In this document: positions 7,217 through 14,988 of the stretch, piece by piece | Position numbering within the stretch: position 1 is the stretch's first letter | How the letters are laid out: every line of letters begins with the position of its first letter | DNA from: Actinokineospora spheciospongiae | Lineage (GTDB): Bacteria > Actinomycetota > Actinomycetes > Mycobacteriales > Pseudonocardiaceae | Assembly: GCF_000564855.1 (NCBI RefSeq) | Contig: NZ_AYXG01000005.1 | Coordinates: 1-49,457 of the forward strand | DNA length: 49,457 bases | Reading direction: 5' to 3' | Made by a program: the position numbers and the translations under genes | The notes under the pieces: model-generated | What the model was told of the DNA's origin: nothing | The model's input: the letters and a program-made list of their open reading frames with translations, nothing else | The model's database searches: none

Positions 7217-9010
7217 ATGAGCAGCCCTGTCACGCTCTGCGCGGCTTTCCAGGCCACCGCCGAGCGCAACCCCTACCTGGTGGCCCTGCGGACCCCCGGG
7301 GACGCCGTGTCGATCACCTGGCGCGAGTACGGGCGCCGGGTCCGCCGGATCGCCGCGGGCCTGGCCGCCCTCGGGGTGCGCCGCGGCGACGCGGTGGGCC
7401 TGATGCTGACCAACCGCCCGGAGTTCCACCTGATCGACGCCGCCGCGCTGCACCTGGGCGCGGTGCCGTTCTCGGTCTACAACACCAGTTCCGCCGAGCA
7501 GTTGGAGTACGTGTTCTCCAACGCGGGCAACGGGATCGTGCTCACCGAGCGGGCCTTCGTGCCGGTGCTGCGCGCCGCGGGGCCGAGCCTGGACGTCATC
7601 TGCGTGGAGGAGGGCGTCGAGGGCACCACCCCGCTGGCGGAGCTGGAGGCGGGCGGCGCCGAGGACTTCGACTTCGAGGCCGCCTGGCGCGCGGTCGAGC
7701 CGACCGACCTCGCGACGATCATCTACACCTCGGGCACCACCGGCCCGCCCAAGGGCGTCGAGCTGACCCACGCGAACGTCCTGGCGGTGTCCGGGGCGCT
7801 GGACGACGCCTACGACATCACCGCGGGCGACCGGGTGCTGTCGTTCCTGCCCTCGGCGCACATCGCCGACCGGGTCGTGGCGCACTACGCGTCGATGCTC
7901 TACGGCACCCTGGTGACGACGGTGGCCGACGCCAGGCAGCTCGCCGCCGCGCTGCCCGACGCGCGGCCGAACGTGTTCTTCGCCGTGCCCCGGGTGTGGC
8001 AGAAGTTCACCCTGGCCATCGACACCGCGCTGGCCGCGGAACCCAGTGCCGCCAAGCGGAAGCTCGCGCGGTGGGCGATCGGCGTGGGGATCAGGCGCAG
8101 CGCGCTGGTCCGCGCGGGCAAGCCCGTCCCGCCCGCGTTGGCGTTGCAGCACCGGATGGCCGACGCGGTCGTGCTGTCGAAGCTGCGCGAGAAGCTGGGC
8201 CTGGACGAGGCGAAGCTGTGCCTGTCCGGCGCGGCGGCGATCCCCGTGGAGACGCTGGAGTTCTTCTGGGGACTGGGGATCGAGGTCTACGAGATCTGGG
8301 GCATGTCCGAGACGGCCGGGCTGGGCACCTCCACCCGGCCGGGCAAGCTGCGGTTCGGCACCGTGGGCATGGCCGTGCACGGCACCGAGGTGCGCCTGGC
8401 CGCCGACGGCGAGCTGCTGATCCGCGGCGGGTCGGTGATGCGCGGTTACCGCAACGACCCGGTGCGCACCGCCGAGGCGGTCGACGCCGAGGGGTGGGTG
8501 CACACCGGTGACATCGGGGTGGTCGACGGCGACGGGTTCGTCACCATCGTCGACCGCAAGAAGGAGCTGATCATCAGTTCCTCGGGCAAGAACATGTCGC
8601 CGACGAACATCGAGAACGCGGTCAAGGCGGCGAGCCCGCTGATCGGGCAGGTGGTGGCGATCGGCGACGACCGGCCGTACGTCTGCGCGCTGGTCGTGCT
8701 CGACGCCGACGCCGCCGCCGGGCTGGCCGCCAAGCACGGGCTGCCCGCGGACTCGCCCGCCGCCGTGGCCGGGGACGAGCGGGTCCGGGCGCTGGTCGCC
8801 GACGCGGTCCGCGCGGGCAACGCGAAGCTGTCCCGGATCGAGCAGGTCAAGCGCTTCCGCGTCGTGCCGGGCTTCTGGGAGCCGGGCGGCGACGAGCTGA
8901 CCCCGACGCTCAAGCTGCGCCGCAAGCCGATCGCGGAGAAGTACGCGCACGACATCGACGACCTGTACGCGGGCTCGCCGACCGGCGAGACGGTCGACCT
9001 GGGCGGCTGA
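7217..9010 (+). CDS. long-chain fatty-acid--CoA ligase (AMP-forming, FadD15-like)
   Basis: This 597-residue enzyme belongs to the ANL adenylate-forming superfamily. It activates a fatty acid to the acyl-AMP and then to acyl-CoA. The P-loop-like motif YTSGTTGPPKG starts at residue 170. WGMSETAG, the GWVHTGDIG and DRKKELIISSSGKNMSP signatures, and the C-terminal LTPTLKLRRK with Lys566 follow in the usual order. Length and the SGKNMSP motif fit long-chain acyl-CoA synthetases rather than acetyl-CoA synthetase. ATG 7217 has GGAGG 7 nt upstream. It is transcribed alone between its own promoter and the hairpin at 9040-9071. Chain-length preference cannot be judged from sequence. Confidence 0.92.
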   Translation: MSSPVTLCAAFQATAERNPYLVALRTPGDAVSITWREYGRRVRRIAAGLAALGVRRGDAVGLMLTNRPEFHLIDAAALHLGAVPFSVYNTSSAEQLEYVFSNAGNGIVLTERAFVPVLRAAGPSLDVICVEEGVEGTTPLAELEAGGAEDFDFEAAWRAVEPTDLATIIYTSGTTGPPKGVELTHANVLAVSGALDDAYDITAGDRVLSFLPSAHIADRVVAHYASMLYGTLVTTVADARQLAAALPDARPNVFFAVPRVWQKFTLAIDTALAAEPSAAKRKLARWAIGVGIRRSALVRAGKPVPPALALQHRMADAVVLSKLREKLGLDEAKLCLSGAAAIPVETLEFFWGLGIEVYEIWGMSETAGLGTSTRPGKLRFGTVGMAVHGTEVRLAADGELLIRGGSVMRGYRNDPVRTAEAVDAEGWVHTGDIGVVDGDGFVTIVDRKKELIISSSGKNMSPTNIENAVKAASPLIGQVVAIGDDRPYVCALVVLDADAAAGLAAKHGLPADSPAAVAGDERVRALVADAVRAGNAKLSRIEQVKRFRVVPGFWEPGGDELTPTLKLRRKPIAEKYAHDIDDLYAGSPTGETVDLGG

Positions 9011-9039
9011 TTCCCGCTCGGCGGCAACCTCGGTGGGGT

Positions 9040-9071
9040 GACCGGCGTCTTCCTCGGTGGAGACGCCGGTC
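9040..9071 (+). terminator. terminator of the acyl-CoA ligase gene
   Basis: GACCGGCGTCT (9040-9050) and AGACGCCGGTC (9061-9071) form a perfect 11-bp stem with a 10-nt loop. The stem can be extended outward by imperfect GGTGGG/CCCACC pairing. It lies 30 nt beyond the stop codon. Confidence 0.65.
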
Positions 9072-9100
9072 CCACCCGTGCGACCGCCTCTATCCCCCTT

Positions 9101-9120
9101 GTGTATACACTCGGTGTGTA
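9101..9120 (+). promoter_or_regulatory. array of three GTGTA half-sites before the efflux operon
   Basis: GTGTATACAC (9101-9110) is a perfect 10-bp palindrome. A third half-site, GTGTA at 9116-9120, makes a second palindrome TACAC-N5-GTGTA with the middle element. TACACT (9106-9111) can also serve as a -10 box, so a bound repressor would block the promoter. GntR-type (YtrA-like) regulators of ABC transporters use comparable sites, but no such regulator is encoded in this window. Confidence 0.45.
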
Positions 9121-9150
9121 CCGGTTGACATCGACCTCTGGGGGGTACCG

Positions 9151-10149
9151 GTGACCACACGTCCACTGATCCCGCTCTTCGCTTCGCTCGTCTTCTCCGC
9201 CGTGCTGTTCACGGCGGGCTGCTCCACGGCGGACTCCGCCACCCCGGTCCCCGAGCTGGCCGAGCGCGGGACCACGCTCACCTCGGCCAAGCTCGGCAGG
9301 CAGGACATGACCAACAAGGTCAGCCTGACCGGCAAGGTGACCATCAACCCGATCTTCGGCCTGGTCGCGCCCGCCGACGGCGAGATGCGCTACGTCGAGG
9401 TCAAGGACGCCAAGGGCACCCCGACCAAGCCGACCCGCGCGGGCGCGGTGTGGGTGGGCGGCAAGCCGACCAACGTCGACGTGCCCGCGGGGGCGACCTT
9501 CGCGGGCAGGCTGGTCGACGACCGGGCCAAGGTGACCGCCGGGATGCCGGTCGTGTCGGCCAAGTTCGGCGGCTACGGCATCGTCGCCGACATCGACGGC
9601 GCGCAGGCCTACACGCTCTCCGACGGCCTGGCCGCGATCAAGGCGCAGATCAAGAACGGGCCCGGCCCGTTCGACTGCGCCGTGCTGGGCACCATCGCCG
9701 CGCTGCCGCCGGGCACCATCCCCGACCCGCCCGCGCCGCCCGCCGCCCCGCCCGCGCAGTCGAACCCGTCCGGCCCCCCGCAGGCCCCCGTCGCCCCGCC
9801 CGCCGAGCAGCCCAAGGACACCCGCTCGCCGTCGGAGGCCACCGGGATGCGCCTGGTGTGCACCCCGCCCGCGGACGTCAAGCTCATCAACGGCGCCGAG
9901 GCGACCCTGGAGGTCATCACCGCGCGGGCCACCGGCGTGCTGGTCGCCCCCGTGGAGGCGGTGGCGGGCAGGCAGGGCGCGGGCAAGGTCGACGTGCTCG
10001 GCCCCGACGGCGCCCGCCGCACCGTGGACGTGCGACTGGGCCTCACCGACGGCCGCGTGGTCGAGATCCGCGGCGGGCTCACCGGCGACGAGACCCTCGC
10101 GGTCCCCGGCCCGAACCTGCCCGAGGCGCCGCAGAAGCCGGGGAACTGA
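9151..10149 (+). CDS. lipoprotein, periplasmic-adaptor-like subunit of an ABC efflux system
   Basis: A 332-residue exported lipoprotein. The signal peptide ends in a lipobox (LFTAGC) with the lipidated Cys at position 24. The body has a split barrel-sandwich/beta-barrel type arrangement: residues 50-150 (ADGEMRYVEV..., PAGATFAGRLVDDRAKVTAGMPV) and 230-325, separated by a disordered Pro/Ala-rich linker at about 190-230. This resembles HlyD/MacA membrane-fusion proteins as found in Gram-positive MacB-type systems. The GTG start has GGGGGG 5 nt upstream. It is first in an operon with the ATPase (1 nt gap) and the FtsX permease. The transported compound is unknown. Confidence 0.72.
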   Translation: MTTRPLIPLFASLVFSAVLFTAGCSTADSATPVPELAERGTTLTSAKLGRQDMTNKVSLTGKVTINPIFGLVAPADGEMRYVEVKDAKGTPTKPTRAGAVWVGGKPTNVDVPAGATFAGRLVDDRAKVTAGMPVVSAKFGGYGIVADIDGAQAYTLSDGLAAIKAQIKNGPGPFDCAVLGTIAALPPGTIPDPPAPPAAPPAQSNPSGPPQAPVAPPAEQPKDTRSPSEATGMRLVCTPPADVKLINGAEATLEVITARATGVLVAPVEAVAGRQGAGKVDVLGPDGARRTVDVRLGLTDGRVVEIRGGLTGDETLAVPGPNLPEAPQKPGN

Positions 10150-10150
10150 C

Positions 10151-10849
10151 GTGACGCCCCTCATCCAGATCTCCGGCCTCACCAAAACCCTGACCGGACA
10201 GGGGGAACCGCGCCCGATCCTGTCCGGTGTGGACCTGACTGTCCACTCGGGGGACAGCGTGGCGATCCTCGGTCGCTCCGGCTCCGGCAAGAGCACCCTG
10301 CTGAGCCTGATCGGCCTGTTCGACCGCCCCGACGGCGGCCAGTACCTGCTGGGCGGCAAGGACATCACCCGCGTCCCCGAGCGGCGCGCGGCCCGGCTGC
10401 GCAGCGAGGAGTTCGGCTTCGTCTTCCAGCGCTTCTTCCTGCTCAAGCACCTCACCGCCGCGCAGAACGTGGCCATGGCCCTGGTCAACGGCCAGGGCTG
10501 GGCCGCTCGCCGCAACCGGCGGGCGAAGGTCATGGCGGCGCTGGAGCAGGTCGGCATCGCGCACCTGGCCAAGCAGCGCCCACCGCGGATGTCCGGCGGC
10601 GAGCAGCAGCGGGTGGCCATCGCCCGCGCCCTGGTCCGCCAGCCGAAGATCCTGCTCGCCGACGAACCCACCGGCGCCCTCGACACCGAGACCGGCGCGC
10701 TGGTCATCGACGTGCTGCACTCGGCCACCGACCGAGGCTGCGGGCTCATCCTGGTCACCCACGACCACGCGCACGCCAACCGGATGCGGCGCGTCGTGCG
10801 GCTGACCGACGGGGTGCTGCGGCCCGAACCCAGGGGGGTGCTGATCTGA
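10151..10849 (+). CDS. ABC transporter ATP-binding protein (MacB/LolD type)
   Basis: A 232-residue ABC ATPase: Walker A GRSGSGKST at 41-49, Q-loop FVFQ, signature SGGEQQ starting at 148, Walker B ILLADEP with Asp171-Glu172, D-loop GALD and switch His in THDHAH. The size and the signature fit the MacB/FtsE/LolD group, which pairs with FtsX-type permeases and usually exports or extracts substrates mechanically instead of channelling them. The GTG start is 1 nt after the lipoprotein stop. Its stop overlaps the permease start (TGATG), so the three genes are one translationally coupled operon. Confidence 0.93.
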   Translation: MTPLIQISGLTKTLTGQGEPRPILSGVDLTVHSGDSVAILGRSGSGKSTLLSLIGLFDRPDGGQYLLGGKDITRVPERRAARLRSEEFGFVFQRFFLLKHLTAAQNVAMALVNGQGWAARRNRRAKVMAALEQVGIAHLAKQRPPRMSGGEQQRVAIARALVRQPKILLADEPTGALDTETGALVIDVLHSATDRGCGLILVTHDHAHANRMRRVVRLTDGVLRPEPRGVLI

Positions 10850-12168
10850 TGGCGCTCTCCGGGAAGCTGCGCTCCGCGGTCGTCATCGGCGGCCAGGGCA
10901 TCCGCGCGCGCAAGCTGCGCACGTTCCTGTCCATGATCAGCCTGTTCCTCGGCGTGCTCGCGGTGGTGGCGGTGCAGGCCGGGTCCGAGATCGCCAACCG
11001 CGCCCTGCTGGCCGACATCGAGCTGCAGCAGGGCAAGGACGGCAGCGTCAACGTGAGCCTGCCGCAGCACGCCAAGACGGTGGAGATCACCCAGGAGGTG
11101 CTGCGCGGCCACCCCGAGGTCGTCGGCGCCACCGGCACCAAGGCCACGATCGGCGAGCCGGGGGTCATCGCGATCAACCCCGGGCCCGTGCCGTTCAAGT
11201 ACGCCGACCGCTCCCAGGGCGCGTACGAGGTCGTCTGCGAGTCGAACGGCTACTGCGAGCAGCGCAGGGTCGAGAACCCCGCCCCGCCCGGGCAGGCGAT
11301 CGAGCTGCAACTGGTCGGCCTGACCGGTGACATCCGCCAGTTCCGCCCGTTCCAGGTGCGGGCCGGTCAGTGGCTGGACTTCGGCGGCGAGCCGTCGCTG
11401 TCGCCGGGGCTCGTGCTGAACAAGGAGGCCGCCACCGGCTTCGCCCAGAACCGCGTCCCCGCGCAGATGCGCGTCGAGGGCGGCACGGCCGACGCCACCC
11501 CCCGCATCCTCGGTGTCGTCGACGACGGCTCGTCCACGCCCACCGCGTACGTGCGCGCCGACGAACTGTTCACCTGGCTCTCCCCGGGCGCGGCCACCCC
11601 GGACCCGCGCATGGGCGGCGGCGCGTCGATGACCCTGTACATGTGGCCGTCGAGCCAACCGGTGGTCCAGACCCTCACCGCCCGCCTGACCGGGGCGGGG
11701 GCGGACCCGTCGCAGGTCTACAGCAACGCGGTCGACTCCCGCGAGCGGATCGGCTCCGAACTCGACCTGATGCGGTGGATCTTCCTCGGCATGGCCGCGC
11801 TGGTGCTGCTGATCGGCGTCGCGGGCATCCTCAACGTCGGCCTGGCCACGGTCGGGGAGCGCATCGAGGAGTTCGCCCTGCGCCGCGCGGTCGGCACCCC
11901 GAGGCTGCTGCTCGCGGGCATCGTGCTGGCCGAGACCCTGATCATCGGCCTGCTCACCGCCGCGGCGGCCATCGGGGTGGGCGTGGTCGGGCTGCAACTG
12001 GCGGGGAAGGTCCTCGGGTCCCGGACCCAGTTGTTGCAGGACGTGGCGTTCCCCTGGCAGGCGGGCGTGGCCGGGGTCGCCGCCGGTCTGATCGCCGGAA
12101 TCCTGGGCGGGTTGCTCCCGGCCATCCGCGCCGCCCGCATCCCGATCGCCACGGTCATGCGCGCCTGA
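10849..12168 (+). CDS. FtsX-like ABC transporter permease (MacB-type)
   Basis: A 439-residue permease with the MacB/FtsX layout. TM1 lies at about 24-44 (FLSMISLFLGVLAVVAVQAG), a large extracytoplasmic domain spans about 45-305, and three TM helices sit near 310-333, 353-383 and 405-428 with the conserved cytoplasmic EEFALRRAVGTPR segment between TM2 and TM3. Its ATG overlaps the stop of the ATPase gene by 1 nt. Together with the lipoprotein and ATPase it should form a tripartite efflux-like machine acting at the cell surface. A strong hairpin follows. Confidence 0.9.
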   Translation: MALSGKLRSAVVIGGQGIRARKLRTFLSMISLFLGVLAVVAVQAGSEIANRALLADIELQQGKDGSVNVSLPQHAKTVEITQEVLRGHPEVVGATGTKATIGEPGVIAINPGPVPFKYADRSQGAYEVVCESNGYCEQRRVENPAPPGQAIELQLVGLTGDIRQFRPFQVRAGQWLDFGGEPSLSPGLVLNKEAATGFAQNRVPAQMRVEGGTADATPRILGVVDDGSSTPTAYVRADELFTWLSPGAATPDPRMGGGASMTLYMWPSSQPVVQTLTARLTGAGADPSQVYSNAVDSRERIGSELDLMRWIFLGMAALVLLIGVAGILNVGLATVGERIEEFALRRAVGTPRLLLAGIVLAETLIIGLLTAAAAIGVGVVGLQLAGKVLGSRTQLLQDVAFPWQAGVAGVAAGLIAGILGGLLPAIRAARIPIATVMRA

Positions 12169-12172
12169 ACCA

Positions 12173-12218
12173 GGACCCGCCCCGGAACCCGCTTCCACAG
12201 CCGTTCCGGGGCGGGTCC
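12173..12218. terminator. bidirectional terminator between the permease and MFS genes
   Basis: A perfect 15-bp stem (GGACCCGCCCCGGAA / TTCCGGGGCGGGTCC) with a 16-nt loop lies between two convergent genes, 4 nt after the permease stop and about 25 nt beyond the MFS stop. Confidence 0.7.
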
Positions 12219-12243
12219 CAGCGGCCCGCCCACCCCGCGTGGC

Positions 12244-13479
12244 CTACAGCCCCGTGTCAGACCCGGTGGGCTCAGCCCGTTCCCGGTGCTGCTGCTCGAC
12301 GAGCCGTTCCTGACCGGCACGGACCGACCGCGCCGGGGGGAAACCCGTCCGGCGGGCCAGTGCCACGACCACGACACCGACGGTGGCCAGACCCGCGGCG
12401 ACCCAGGGTGTCGCGGCCACCCCCGCGGTGTCGAGCACCGCACCGCCGAGCAGGGAACCCCCCGCCATGCCGATGTTCCACCCGGTGACCCAGATGGAGT
12501 TCGCGGTGTCGGCGGCGTGTGGGGCGGCGCGGACCCCCGCGGTCTGCATGAGGACGGGCACCGCGCCGTGGGTGAGGCCCCACAGCGCCGCGCACCCGAG
12601 CAGCGCGGGCGCCGACGACGCGACCACCCCGAAGCCCGCCAGGCACAGCGCGCACAGGCCCAGCACGGTGAGCGTGGTCAGGCGCGGCGCGCGGTCGGCG
12701 GTCGCCCCCGCGGCCCACACCCCGGCCAGGGACCCGAGGCCGAAGACGAACAGCACCGTCCCCGCCGCGACGCCCCGGCCCGCCACGAACGGCGCGATGT
12801 AGGTGTAGAGCACGTAGAAGCCGAGCACGACCGCCACGGACGCGCCGTTGACCGCGGCCACACCGGGGGTCCGCAGGACCGCGGCCATGCCCGCGCCGCG
12901 GGTGGGCGGGGGTGCCGCGACGGGCGGCAGCACGCGGAGCCCGACCACGGCGAGCACCGCGGCCATCCCGCTGAGCAGGCCGAAGGTCACCCGCCAGCCG
13001 ACGAGGTCGGCCAGCGCGGTGCCCGCCGGGATGCCCAGTGACAGCCCGATCGTCATGCCCGCCAGGGCCGTGGCGATGGCCCGGCCGCTCCGCTGCGGGT
13101 CCAGCCGCGCCGCGTAGCCGGGCACCAGCGCCCAGAGCACCCCCGCCGCGACCCCGGAGAGGACGCGGGCGGCCAGCGACAGCGGGAAGGACCCGGACAC
13201 CGCGGTGACGAGGTTGGTCGCCGCGAACGCGACGAGCAGGGCCACGAGCAGCGCCCGCCGGGGAACCCGCAGGGTCAGCGCCGTCACGGGGATGGCGGTG
13301 ACGGCGGCGGCCAGCGCGTAGCCGGTCACGAACAGCCCGGCGCGGGACTCGCCGATCGCGAGGTCGGCGCTCAGCGCGGGCAGCACGCCCGCGGGCAGCG
13401 CCTCGGTCAGGATCGTCACGAACGAGGCGGCGGAGAGGACCAGCAGACCGGTGCGGGACCGGGGTGGAGGTGGAGTCAT
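12244..13479 (-). CDS. MFS transporter (drug/arabinose-efflux AraJ-like family)
   Basis: A 411-residue major facilitator with about 12 hydrophobic segments and the MFS signature regions GYALAAAVTAIPV and RVLSGVAAGVLWALVPGYAARL. It resembles the DHA1/AraJ-like proton-driven exporters. ATG 13479 is chosen; a TTG at 13494 would add five residues. The gene lies 35 nt downstream of a MerR regulator on the same strand. A dyad between a -35 and a poor -10 box in that gap indicates direct MerR-type control, and the predicted transcript starts only 2-3 nt before the ATG. The substrate is unknown, but MerR-controlled exporters usually respond to the drug they pump. Confidence 0.88.
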   Translation of the reverse strand: MTPPPPRSRTGLLVLSAASFVTILTEALPAGVLPALSADLAIGESRAGLFVTGYALAAAVTAIPVTALTLRVPRRALLVALLVAFAATNLVTAVSGSFPLSLAARVLSGVAAGVLWALVPGYAARLDPQRSGRAIATALAGMTIGLSLGIPAGTALADLVGWRVTFGLLSGMAAVLAVVGLRVLPPVAAPPPTRGAGMAAVLRTPGVAAVNGASVAVVLGFYVLYTYIAPFVAGRGVAAGTVLFVFGLGSLAGVWAAGATADRAPRLTTLTVLGLCALCLAGFGVVASSAPALLGCAALWGLTHGAVPVLMQTAGVRAAPHAADTANSIWVTGWNIGMAGGSLLGGAVLDTAGVAATPWVAAGLATVGVVVVALARRTGFPPARSVRAGQERLVEQQHRERAEPTGSDTGL

Positions 13480-13487
13480 GCCCCGAC

Positions 13488-13518
13488 GGTGCAACCCTCA
13501 CACTCGCGTGAGGGTCAA
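13488..13518 (-). promoter_or_regulatory. MerR-type promoter/operator of the MFS gene
   Basis: On the minus strand TTGACC (13518-13513) and TGCACC (13493-13488) stand as -35 and -10 with a 19-bp spacer, the overlong spacing used by MerR activators. The spacer and the end of the -35 are filled by a perfect dyad, CCCTCAC / GTGAGGG (13495-13501 / 13508-13514). The -35 also contains the stop codon of the merR-like gene. Confidence 0.7.
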
Positions 13519-13895
13519 GCGGGTGTGAGCCGCGTCGCGGCCGCGCGCGCGTCGCGCAGGTAGGCGTCGAGCGCCTCCCGGTTGCGCGTCAGGCACCGGA
13601 TGCGCCGGTCCAACTGCTCCCGCTGCGCGGCCACCTGGTCGATCATCTCCTGGCACGGGACCCGCGGCAGCAACGCGGCCGGGCCGTCGAGGTAGGGCAG
13701 GATGTCGCGGACGATCCGGGTGGGCAACCCGGCTTCGATGAGGCCGCGGATCTGCCGGACCACGTCCTCCGCGCCCGCGCAGTACTCCCGGTAGCCGTTG
13801 TCCCCGCGCGCGGGGCGGATCAGGCCCTCGTCCTCGTAGTGGCGCAACGCGCGGACGCTGACCCCGGTGGCCCGCGCCAACTCACCGATCCGCAT
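13515..13895 (-). CDS. MerR family transcriptional regulator
   Basis: A 126-residue MerR regulator: the winged-helix DNA-binding domain MRIGELARATGVSVRALRHYEDEGLIRPAR at residues 1-31, the second wing YREY, then a dimerising coiled coil (about 80-115). There is no separate ligand-binding domain and no metal-binding Cys set, so it is like the short drug- or stress-sensing MerR proteins. The ATG at 13895 is placed by family homology; upstream in-frame sequence is not protein-like. It is directly followed by the MFS gene and its dyad operator, so it very probably activates that exporter by DNA distortion. Confidence 0.9.
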   Translation of the reverse strand: MRIGELARATGVSVRALRHYEDEGLIRPARGDNGYREYCAGAEDVVRQIRGLIEAGLPTRIVRDILPYLDGPAALLPRVPCQEMIDQVAAQREQLDRRIRCLTRNREALDAYLRDARAAATRLTPA

Positions 13896-14028
13896 GCGAC
13901 CCACCCCCGCCGTCGTGCCCACGCCAGGGCTCCACCGTACTCGCCAGATCCGACAACGAAAGCCGTTCCGGGATGAGCCCCCACCCGCCGTCGGGCTGCC
14001 ACACGCGTGACCGCGTCGTCTCCAGAAG

Positions 14029-14922
14029 TCACGCCTCGGCGGGTTCCCAATCGGAATTGGCGCCGCACAGGACGAGGGCGGGGACCTCGGCATCGATGTC
14101 CCCGCCCAGCCACGCCGCGAACGGCGCCGCCGCCGCGGGTTCCACGGCCAACCGGAACTCGTCCCACAACCGGTCCCGGGCGGCGAGGATCGCGCCGTCG
14201 TCGACGAGCACCGACCGGGCGCCCGCCGCGCGCAGGACGTCGAACGGCAACTCCCCGACCCGGGTGGCCCCCAACGCCGAAGCCGCCACCGAATCGGTGG
14301 GGGAGTCCACCGGCCGCCCCGCCGCCAGCGCGTCGTGCAGGGACCGGCACCGCGTCGGCTCCACCGCGAACACCGGCAACCCGGTCAACGCCGACCCGGC
14401 GGCCAACCCGCCCCCGCCGACGGCCACCACCACCGCGTCCACGTCCGGCGCCTCGGCGACGACCTCGGCCACGCAGGTCCCCTGTCCCGCCACCACCAAC
14501 GGGTGGTCGTAGGCGGGCACGTACAGCGCCCCCGCCGACCCGGCCTCCGCCAGCGCGGCCCGCGCCGCCTCGGCGTACCCGGCGCCGTGGCGCACCAGCT
14601 TGGCCCCCGCCGCCTCGATCCGCGCCGCCTTCGCCGCGGGCACCGCCTCCGGCACGAACACCGTCGCGGGAACGCCGAGCAACCGGGCCGCGGTGGCCAC
14701 CGCCGCACCGTGGTTGCCACCCGAAGCCGTCACCACGTGCGCGGGCAACTCCCCACCGAGCAGGGCGTTGAGCGCACCCCGCAGCTTGAAGGACCCGCTG
14801 AGCTGCAGGTGCTCCAACTTGAACACCACCGGCCGCCCGTCCACCTCCGCCCGCAGCAGCGGCGTCCGCCGGGCGTAGGGGGCGATCCGCCCGGCCGCGG
14901 CGGTCACGTCGGCGTGGTCCAC
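14029..14922 (-). CDS. PLP-dependent threonine/serine dehydratase-like enzyme
   Basis: A 297-residue fold-type II PLP enzyme. The cofactor lysine is Lys46 in SGSFKLRGA; TASGGNHG follows and the phosphate-binding loop VGGGGLAAG is present. Threonine/serine ammonia-lyases and their relatives share this set. No ACT regulatory domain is present, so it is of the short catabolic-like type. The GTG start at 14922 has GAGGAG 4-5 nt upstream. It is transcribed divergently from the methionine-synthase-like gene. A TACAGT -10-like box (14961-14956, minus strand) precedes it. Exact substrate (threonine, serine or another hydroxy-amino acid) is uncertain. Confidence 0.85.
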   Translation of the reverse strand: MDHADVTAAAGRIAPYARRTPLLRAEVDGRPVVFKLEHLQLSGSFKLRGALNALLGGELPAHVVTASGGNHGAAVATAARLLGVPATVFVPEAVPAAKAARIEAAGAKLVRHGAGYAEAARAALAEAGSAGALYVPAYDHPLVVAGQGTCVAEVVAEAPDVDAVVVAVGGGGLAAGSALTGLPVFAVEPTRCRSLHDALAAGRPVDSPTDSVAASALGATRVGELPFDVLRAAGARSVLVDDGAILAARDRLWDEFRLAVEPAAAAPFAAWLGGDIDAEVPALVLCGANSDWEPAEA

Positions 14923-14955
14923 GGGGCTCCTCGGGTCCGATGAGGGGTGGCCCCC

Positions 14956-14961
14956 ACTGTA
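14956..14961 (-). promoter_or_regulatory. possible -10 box of the dehydratase gene
   Basis: TACAGT on the minus strand matches TANNNT and would start transcription about 27 nt before the GTG, leaving room for the GAGGAG ribosome-binding site. No good -35 is visible. Confidence 0.35.
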
Positions 14962-14988
14962 AGCCGACCGATCCACCACACTGCAGCG

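Noticed and set aside
9125-9130. TTGACA as the -35 of the lipoprotein operon
   Set aside because: The matching -10 would fall on or inside the GTG start at 9151, which is incompatible with the ribosome site upstream of it.
8446-12198. A 1250-codon minus-strand open frame opposite the acyl-CoA ligase and the ABC efflux operon
   Set aside because: It crosses three recognised plus-strand genes and their terminator and has low-complexity composition typical of antisense high-GC frames.
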